From a virus: a DNA stretch of 64,000 nucleotides. The stretch is from positions 248,001-312,000 of the IMG/VR virus record IMGVR_UViG_3300022868_000009; one strand, given 5' to 3'. The position numbers were made by a program, and so were the translations under genes. Below the pieces are notes generated by a model that searched no databases, was not told the DNA's origin, and saw only the letters and a program-made list of their open reading frames with translations. This document shows, piece by piece, positions 60,811 through 64,000 of this stretch. The stretch's first letter is position 1, and every line of letters begins with the position of its first letter.

Positions 60811-61161
60811 ATGAGAAAAATATATTTAGCAACAAATTATTTCACAGCGTTAACCCCGCTTGATGATGATAACAATTTATTAAAATTAGAAAGAGGTAAA
60901 GATCCTGTTATTATTTGTACCCTTGAGAAATATCTGGAAGATGTTGATAACACAATAATCACAGGTAACATATTAAGATTAGAAATAATTGCAAAAACAG
61001 ATGATGGTTGGATAATTGAACAAGAATTTATAACACCGGGAATGTTAGAGAGTTTGAATTGTAGAAAGATAAGTCTTGACTCACAATTTATTGAAACTTT
61101 AAATCGAAGCCAGAAAGTGGCTTTAGAGTTAAAGAATATAAATGAAAAATTGTCAAGGTAA
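60811..61161 (+). CDS. Unknown early protein (116 aa)
   Basis: It starts MRKIYLATNYFTALTPLDDD. It has a strand-rich first half, then acidic residues, then DDGWIIEQEFITPGMLESLN and a helical end (VALELKNINEKLSR). It lacks the shared tail. It is preceded by AGGAGG and is the last gene before two tandem promoters. No family was recognised. Confidence 0.55.
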   Translation: MRKIYLATNYFTALTPLDDDNNLLKLERGKDPVIICTLEKYLEDVDNTIITGNILRLEIIAKTDDGWIIEQEFITPGMLESLNCRKISLDSQFIETLNRSQKVALELKNINEKLSR

Positions 61162-61186
61162 ATTTTTTTATTAAGTAGAATCACCG

Positions 61187-61194
61187 TATATTTG
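61187..61194 (+). promoter_or_regulatory. Early-type promoter (-7 TATATTTG)
   Basis: TAAGTAGAATCACCG precedes TATATTTG. It is the first of two promoters before the HU gene. The 70 bp to the next promoter hold no gene. Confidence 0.6.
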
Positions 61195-61266
61195 TATTAT
61201 ACAATTGAGAAGATAGAAAAAGAAGAGAAATAAACAGAATGATTTTTTAATTCAGAATAAAGTTCT

Positions 61267-61274
61267 TATCTTTG
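61267..61274 (+). promoter_or_regulatory. Early promoter (-7 TATCTTTG) for HU gene
   Basis: TTCAGAATAAAGTTCT precedes TATCTTTG, about 55 nt before the HU ATG at 61330. Tandem with the promoter at 61187, it suggests strong expression. Confidence 0.65.
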
Positions 61275-61329
61275 TATAGACAAAAACAAGTAAACATAAT
61301 ATTAATTAATTTAAAAAACGAAAAACAAA

Positions 61330-61644
61330 ATGGCAAACAAAAAAGATTTAACAAACGCAATTGCAATAGCTACAGGCAAAACAAAAAAAGATAGCAAAGA
61401 ATTAGTAAACGTCATAATGGCATCTATTAAATCTGAATTAAGTAACGGTGAAGGTTCTATCGTAAAATTAGTAAACTTTGGAACATTTAAAGTAGTTAAT
61501 CGAAAAGCAAGAAAAGGAAGAAATCCAAGGACTGGTGAATCAATTGATATCCCTGCAAAGAATGTAGTTAGATTCAAAGCTGGTAAAGGTCTTAAAGAAG
61601 CGGTTGATTATACTGCTGAAGAAAGAGAAGAATTAGGAATATAA
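61330..61644 (+). CDS. HU-family DNA-binding protein
   Basis: A 104-residue histone-like protein. The N-terminal helices MANKKDLTNAIAIATGKTKK and DSKELVNVIMASI are followed by VKLVNFGTFKVVNRKARKG, the typical saddle with GTF. The DNA-clasping arm contains RKGRNPRTGESIDIPA with the intercalating Pro, then FKAGKGLKEAV. It bends or compacts DNA. It has its own tandem promoters and a strong terminator, and its A-rich leader has no Shine-Dalgarno site. It could serve phage DNA organisation or replication. Confidence 0.92.
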   Translation: MANKKDLTNAIAIATGKTKKDSKELVNVIMASIKSELSNGEGSIVKLVNFGTFKVVNRKARKGRNPRTGESIDIPAKNVVRFKAGKGLKEAVDYTAEEREELGI

Positions 61645-61667
61645 GAAATAAAACTCCTGAAATATCG

Positions 61668-61694
61668 AAGCCACCTGGAGAGGTGGCTTTTTTT
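61668..61694 (+). terminator. Hairpin terminator of HU gene
   Basis: A 9-bp perfect stem AAGCCACCT/AGGTGGCTT with loop GGAG is followed directly by a T run. Confidence 0.9.
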
Positions 61695-61710
61695 ATTTGA
61701 AAAAATTCCT

Positions 61711-61718
61711 TATATTTG
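61711..61718 (+). promoter_or_regulatory. Early-type promoter (-7 TATATTTG), near-leaderless
   Basis: TTGAAAAAATTCCT precedes TATATTTG. The ATG at 61722 begins 4 nt after the element, at about the expected transcription start. Confidence 0.65.
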
Positions 61719-61721
61719 TAT

Positions 61722-62042
61722 ATGAATAACGAAAAATATATAAGGTTTAAGGTAAAAACTCTATCAGATAGTAAGAGTATTCAAGAATTTTTATTTTCTT
61801 TAGGATATATGTGGTGTTCAGAAAATAGGAAAGAATATTATTATATGAATTTTGAAACGTCTGATATTTTATTATGTCTTGAGAGTGACTTTAATCCTAA
61901 TATAGATCATATTTTTCATGGTGATGTAGAGATATTAAATTATGATAAAAGATGGATGGATAAGATAATAAAATCTTATGATATGAGTAATTATAAAGAT
62001 TTTATTCAATATAAAAATGCAAAACAACTGGGATTAATTTAA
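61722..62042 (+). CDS. Array-family protein, GYMW type (106 aa)
   Basis: ATG at 61722 (MNNEKYIRFKVKTLSDSK) is preferred over an upstream TTG inside the promoter. It contains SIQEFLFSLGYMWCSENRKE, the family unit, and ends YKNAKQLGLI. It is closest to the next gene (IRFKVKTLSDSKSIQEFLFS against ILFKVDTSRESKEIQEFLFS). With its own promoter and almost no leader, it would be among the first proteins made. The function is unknown. Confidence 0.65.
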   Translation: MNNEKYIRFKVKTLSDSKSIQEFLFSLGYMWCSENRKEYYYMNFETSDILLCLESDFNPNIDHIFHGDVEILNYDKRWMDKIIKSYDMSNYKDFIQYKNAKQLGLI

Positions 62043-62060
62043 TATTAAGAACAAACTCCG

Positions 62061-62068
62061 TATCTTTA
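62061..62068 (+). promoter_or_regulatory. Early promoter (-7 TATCTTTA), near-leaderless
   Basis: AAGAACAAACTCCG precedes TATCTTTA, and ATG follows 4 nt later at 62073. The sequence recurs at 62397. Confidence 0.6.
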
Positions 62069-62072
62069 CACT

Positions 62073-62378
62073 ATGAAAAAACATGAAAAATTTATATTAT
62101 TTAAGGTTGATACTTCAAGGGAAAGTAAGGAAATTCAAGAATTTTTGTTTTCTTTAGGTTATTCTTGGCGTGGAGATAATAATATGGAATATTTCTCTGT
62201 TGAAATTGGGGCTTATATTTTATTATGTGTTGATAGTAATAATATTAAGAGCAAAAATTGTATTTTTTATGGAAATGATAAAATGCAATATGATCAAGAA
62301 CTTATAAAATCTTATAACATGAATAATTATAAAGATTCTTTATGTTTTATAGAATCATTTAAATTGGGATTATTTTAA
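62073..62378 (+). CDS. Array-family protein, GYSW type (101 aa)
   Basis: It starts MKKHEKFILFKVDTSRESKE and contains EFLFSLGYSWRGDNNMEYFS, the family unit. The middle has YILLCVDSNNIKSKNCIFYG, matching ILLCLESDFNPNIDHIFHG in the previous gene. It ends FIESFKLGLF. It is a tandem duplicate of 61722, with its own promoter and a short leader. Confidence 0.65.
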   Translation: MKKHEKFILFKVDTSRESKEIQEFLFSLGYSWRGDNNMEYFSVEIGAYILLCVDSNNIKSKNCIFYGNDKMQYDQELIKSYNMNNYKDSLCFIESFKLGLF

Positions 62379-62396
62379 AATTGAGAACAAACTCCG

Positions 62397-62404
62397 TATC
62401 TTTA
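62397..62404 (+). promoter_or_regulatory. Early promoter (-7 TATCTTTA) without a following gene
   Basis: TTGAGAACAAACTCCG precedes TATCTTTA, nearly identical to the promoter at 62061. The next ATG-led gene has its own promoter at 62506, so this one appears to serve a short non-coding transcript. Confidence 0.6.
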
Positions 62405-62408
62405 CATA

Positions 62409-62476
62409 GTTAAAGGGCGGAGAATTTTTATAGGTTCTGGGAGAGTAGACTCCAACTTGCGATATATTTTTTTTAA
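62409..62476 (+). ncRNA. Candidate small RNA
   Basis: It runs from the expected start of the 62397 promoter to a run of eight or more T (62467-62474). The roughly 65 nt contain the most GC-rich stretch nearby (AAAGGGCGGAGAA, GGTTCTGGGAGAGTAGACTCC). GGAG...CTCC can form a small stem and AGAA...TTCT another. No open frame is present. The T run is not directly preceded by a strong stem, so termination is uncertain. It is not a tRNA by fold or length. It could also be the remains of a gene. Confidence 0.35.
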
Positions 62477-62505
62477 CACAATTTTTATTTCTTAGAAGTA
62501 ATCCG

Positions 62506-62513
62506 TATCTTTG
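62506..62513 (+). promoter_or_regulatory. Early promoter (-7 TATCTTTG), near-leaderless
   Basis: TTCTTAGAAGTAATCCG precedes TATCTTTG. The ATG at 62518 is 4 nt later. Confidence 0.7.
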
Positions 62514-62517
62514 TTAT

Positions 62518-62949
62518 ATGAAAATGAAAGTATTATATATTAAAGCTGAAAACATGAAAGATGGTGATTTTGACATTATGTTAAAATTTGTTAATAATAA
62601 TAAAAATTTAGATTATTATTTAACAGGTATAAATATGGGGGGTATTATGAGAACATTTATATGTATAGCCGTAAATGATGATAATTATAATGAGGTTAAA
62701 GAAAAATTATTCTCTAAATATAATACACCATCACATATTACTGATTTTCAAAATTATGAAGATTATAAATATCCCTATTTATCAATTGAAATATCAATGG
62801 AAAATGAACATGCAGATCATTTAACTATTCATCCTTTGAATGATGATGATGTAGATGTTAAAAATTTTGAAATAATTTATAGTAATATTGATGACATATT
62901 TGATGATATTGATATGCATATAACTACAAAAAAACTTGGTTTATCTTAA
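62518..62949 (+). CDS. Early protein with KLGLS tail (143 aa)
   Basis: It starts MKMKVLYIKAENMKDGDFDI and ends ITTKKLGLS, a diverged tail. The body has an alpha/beta start, a basic middle, and an acidic end (HPLNDDDVDVKNFEII). The GYxW unit is absent. A nearby in-frame MGGIMRTFICIAVNDDNYNE suggests two alpha/beta repeats. Promoter and ATG almost touch, so the message is probably near-leaderless. Confidence 0.6.
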   Translation: MKMKVLYIKAENMKDGDFDIMLKFVNNNKNLDYYLTGINMGGIMRTFICIAVNDDNYNEVKEKLFSKYNTPSHITDFQNYEDYKYPYLSIEISMENEHADHLTIHPLNDDDVDVKNFEIIYSNIDDIFDDIDMHITTKKLGLS

Positions 62950-62964
62950 CTAAAAAAAATAATT

Positions 62965-63285
62965 ATGAGAAAATTTAATTGTATTAAAATAGAAAATGAA
63001 GAACATTTAAATGAATGTTATAAAAAGATAATTGATCTTAAAACACATTATCCATATAACACTTTTGTTGATAGATTTATTATGATAAAGGGTTATTGTA
63101 TTGGTTTTGAAATAGAAGAAATAGAAGAAGGAAGATTAATTTTAACATTTTTAACTGATAATGATCTTCAACGATTTGATGAATCAAATGAATTAGCTTT
63201 TAATTGTAATTATTTTAATGATATTGATTCTTTTGTTGAATATCATAAGATTTATTTTGATTGTAGATCATTAGGGGTTTTATAA
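62965..63285 (+). CDS. Early protein with SLGVL tail (106 aa)
   Basis: It starts MRKFNCIKIENEEHLNECYK, a strand-helix start like the array family. The middle is acidic (IEEIEEGRLILTFLTDND), with YNTFVDRFIMIKGYCIGFEI before it. It ends YFDCRSLGVL, a diverged tail. It lies 15 bp after the preceding gene under the same promoter. The function is unknown. Confidence 0.6.
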   Translation: MRKFNCIKIENEEHLNECYKKIIDLKTHYPYNTFVDRFIMIKGYCIGFEIEEIEEGRLILTFLTDNDLQRFDESNELAFNCNYFNDIDSFVEYHKIYFDCRSLGVL

Positions 63286-63306
63286 GAAAGTTTAGAAGGT
63301 ATTCCG

Positions 63307-63314
63307 TATCTTTG
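63307..63314 (+). promoter_or_regulatory. Early promoter (-7 TATCTTTG)
   Basis: AAGTTTAGAAGGTATTCCG precedes TATCTTTG, the same extended sequence as at 58819. It drives the SprT-like gene. Confidence 0.75.
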
Positions 63315-63338
63315 TATAAATATTAAAATAATATAATT

Positions 63339-63800
63339 ATGGAATTAGATAAAGCAAGAATAAAAATGAGAGAATTGTTATCAAAACATGGTCTTGATAA
63401 TTGGAGTTTTGATTTTGATAGAGCAGTTAGACGTTTAGGTCAATGTGTTTGGAAAAAGAATAGTATCATGACTCGAAAAATTACTATGTCTAGAATTATG
63501 ACTGAAAGTAGAACTGATAAAGAAGTTATTAATACAATGTTACATGAAATAGCACACGCAATAGATTTTGAAACAAGGGGTAGAAGTGCTCATGATGATG
63601 TTTGGAGATCAATTGCATTGAGTATTGGTTGTGATGGTAATAGATCTAGTAATGTTGATGTTGAGGTTTCAGAAAAGAATTATAAGTGGTTGGCTATATG
63701 TCCAGAGCATGGTGTTTTGGGTGGATGGCAAAGAAAACCAAAAGATAATAAAATGTGTAAAAAATGTAAAAGTAAAATCATAATAAAGGAAAATAAATAA
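63339..63800 (+). CDS. SprT-like zinc metalloprotease
   Basis: A 153-residue protein with the SprT arrangement: LLSKHGLDNWSFDFDRAVRR, then KKNSIMTRKITMSRIM, then TMLHEIAHAID (HEIAH at residues 69-73) and SAHDDVWRSIA with His85 as third ligand. A C-terminal zinc ribbon begins AICPEHG and ends CKKCKSK. In eukaryotes SPRTN cuts DNA-bound proteins; bacterial and phage members are less studied. Clearing proteins from phage DNA is a reasonable guess. It is expressed from its own early promoter. Confidence 0.85.
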   Translation: MELDKARIKMRELLSKHGLDNWSFDFDRAVRRLGQCVWKKNSIMTRKITMSRIMTESRTDKEVINTMLHEIAHAIDFETRGRSAHDDVWRSIALSIGCDGNRSSNVDVEVSEKNYKWLAICPEHGVLGGWQRKPKDNKMCKKCKSKIIIKENK

Positions 63801-63801
63801 C

Positions 63802-64000
63802 ATGAAAATAAAAGAAATAATAAGAAAAATATATGATAAAACCGGACATGGATATACTGCTACGGCTATTAGTGTTTTAAAAAAATCTGGTTTGATGGGT
63901 GATAAAACACATCAAAAGATTAAGAACATTGTTGAGAATGAAATTCAAAGATATGAAAAAGAATATTTTGAAAAATATAAGTCTTATATTAGTGAGTATA
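63802..64000 (+). CDS. Partial gene at right edge, helical basic protein
   Basis: An open frame starts at the ATG at 63802, directly after the SprT-like gene, and runs off the window (66 codons seen). It starts MKIKEIIRKIYDKTGHGYTA and continues with ISVLKKSGLMGDKTHQKIK, a helix-rich and possibly helix-turn-helix region, then a charged helix. It is probably co-transcribed with the protease. No family can be named from the part seen. Confidence 0.5.
   Translation, partial: MKIKEIIRKIYDKTGHGYTATAISVLKKSGLMGDKTHQKIKNIVENEIQRYEKEYFEKYKSYISEY

Noticed and set aside
62409-62476. tRNA gene
   Set aside because: GGTTCT and the GC-rich stems caught the eye, but no acceptor stem, anticodon arm or T-arm can be built at proper distances.
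51879-63285. The KxGLL tail as a pure DNA signal for coupled translation
   Set aside because: It is kept at genes with no overlapping neighbour and is encoded by different codons, so selection seems to act on the protein. A minor DNA role at overlaps cannot be excluded.

Overview
The window is a piece of a large, very AT-rich double-stranded DNA phage that probably infects a Bacteroidota host (Flavobacterium-like). Two things support this. The phage content is T4-like: a gp6-type baseplate protein, a UvsW/UvsY pair, type II topoisomerase, dNMP kinase, thymidylate synthase, and many proteins with a T4-type capsid-targeting leader. The host signals are Bacteroidota-like: promoters with a TAnnTTTG -7 element, mostly A-rich leaders without Shine-Dalgarno sites, and a 64-residue bS21 of the Bacteroidota type. 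No tRNA, rRNA, CRISPR array or insertion sequence was recognised.

Layout. 1-12.6 kb (minus strand): very large virion proteins followed by uvsY-like and uvsW recombination genes. 12.7-26.8 kb: mixed strands, with small minus-strand genes whose products carry a capsid-targeting leader, interleaved with plus-strand enzymes (DinG/XPD-like helicase, single-chain topoisomerase II, NADAR glycosidase, dNMP kinase, GIY-YIG-like protein). 27-36.8 kb: two paralogous tail fibres, an Ig-domain tail protein, a further probable virion protein, an M23 endopeptidase and a secreted low-complexity protein. 36.8-42.8 kb: a minus-strand baseplate operon including the gp6-like subunit. 42.8-51.8 kb: RNase H, HAD phosphatase, two glycosyltransferases, an enlarged thymidylate synthase, a bS21 operon and an amidoligase-like protein. 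51.9-54.4 kb: small leader-bearing paralogues, two of them decayed. 54.4-54.9 kb: a non-coding switch region. 54.9-64 kb: a dense plus-strand early-type region of small genes, each short operon led by a nearly identical TATCTTTG promoter, plus an HU protein and a SprT-like protease.

Main discovery candidate. About 25 small proteins or remnants, most of them otherwise dissimilar, end in the same C-terminal tail, roughly E-x-x-K-[ML]-G-L-[LI]-stop. Most lie in the 51.9-63.3 kb block, but copies also occur at 13.5 kb and 44.1 kb. A separate set of about 15 proteins starts with MK-[YH]-L-x-x-[YF]-x-x-[YF]-x-x-E, which resembles the T4 capsid-targeting sequence cut by the prohead protease after Glu. 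Several proteins have both signals. A simple model is that one effector family is delivered twice: pre-made inside the capsid and newly made from early promoters. The tail would be a shared docking, localisation or turnover signal.

Other points of interest. The phage bS21 keeps Tyr54, a residue linked to hiding the anti-Shine-Dalgarno in Bacteroidota ribosomes, while several early genes here carry strong Shine-Dalgarno sites. A perfect 58-bp direct repeat carrying a late-type promoter brackets a leader-tagged HEMSH protease-like gene. A late promoter motif, TTTAATATATA, sits 23-24 nt before the start of the major structural operons. Functions stated here rest on motifs read by eye; no database search was possible.
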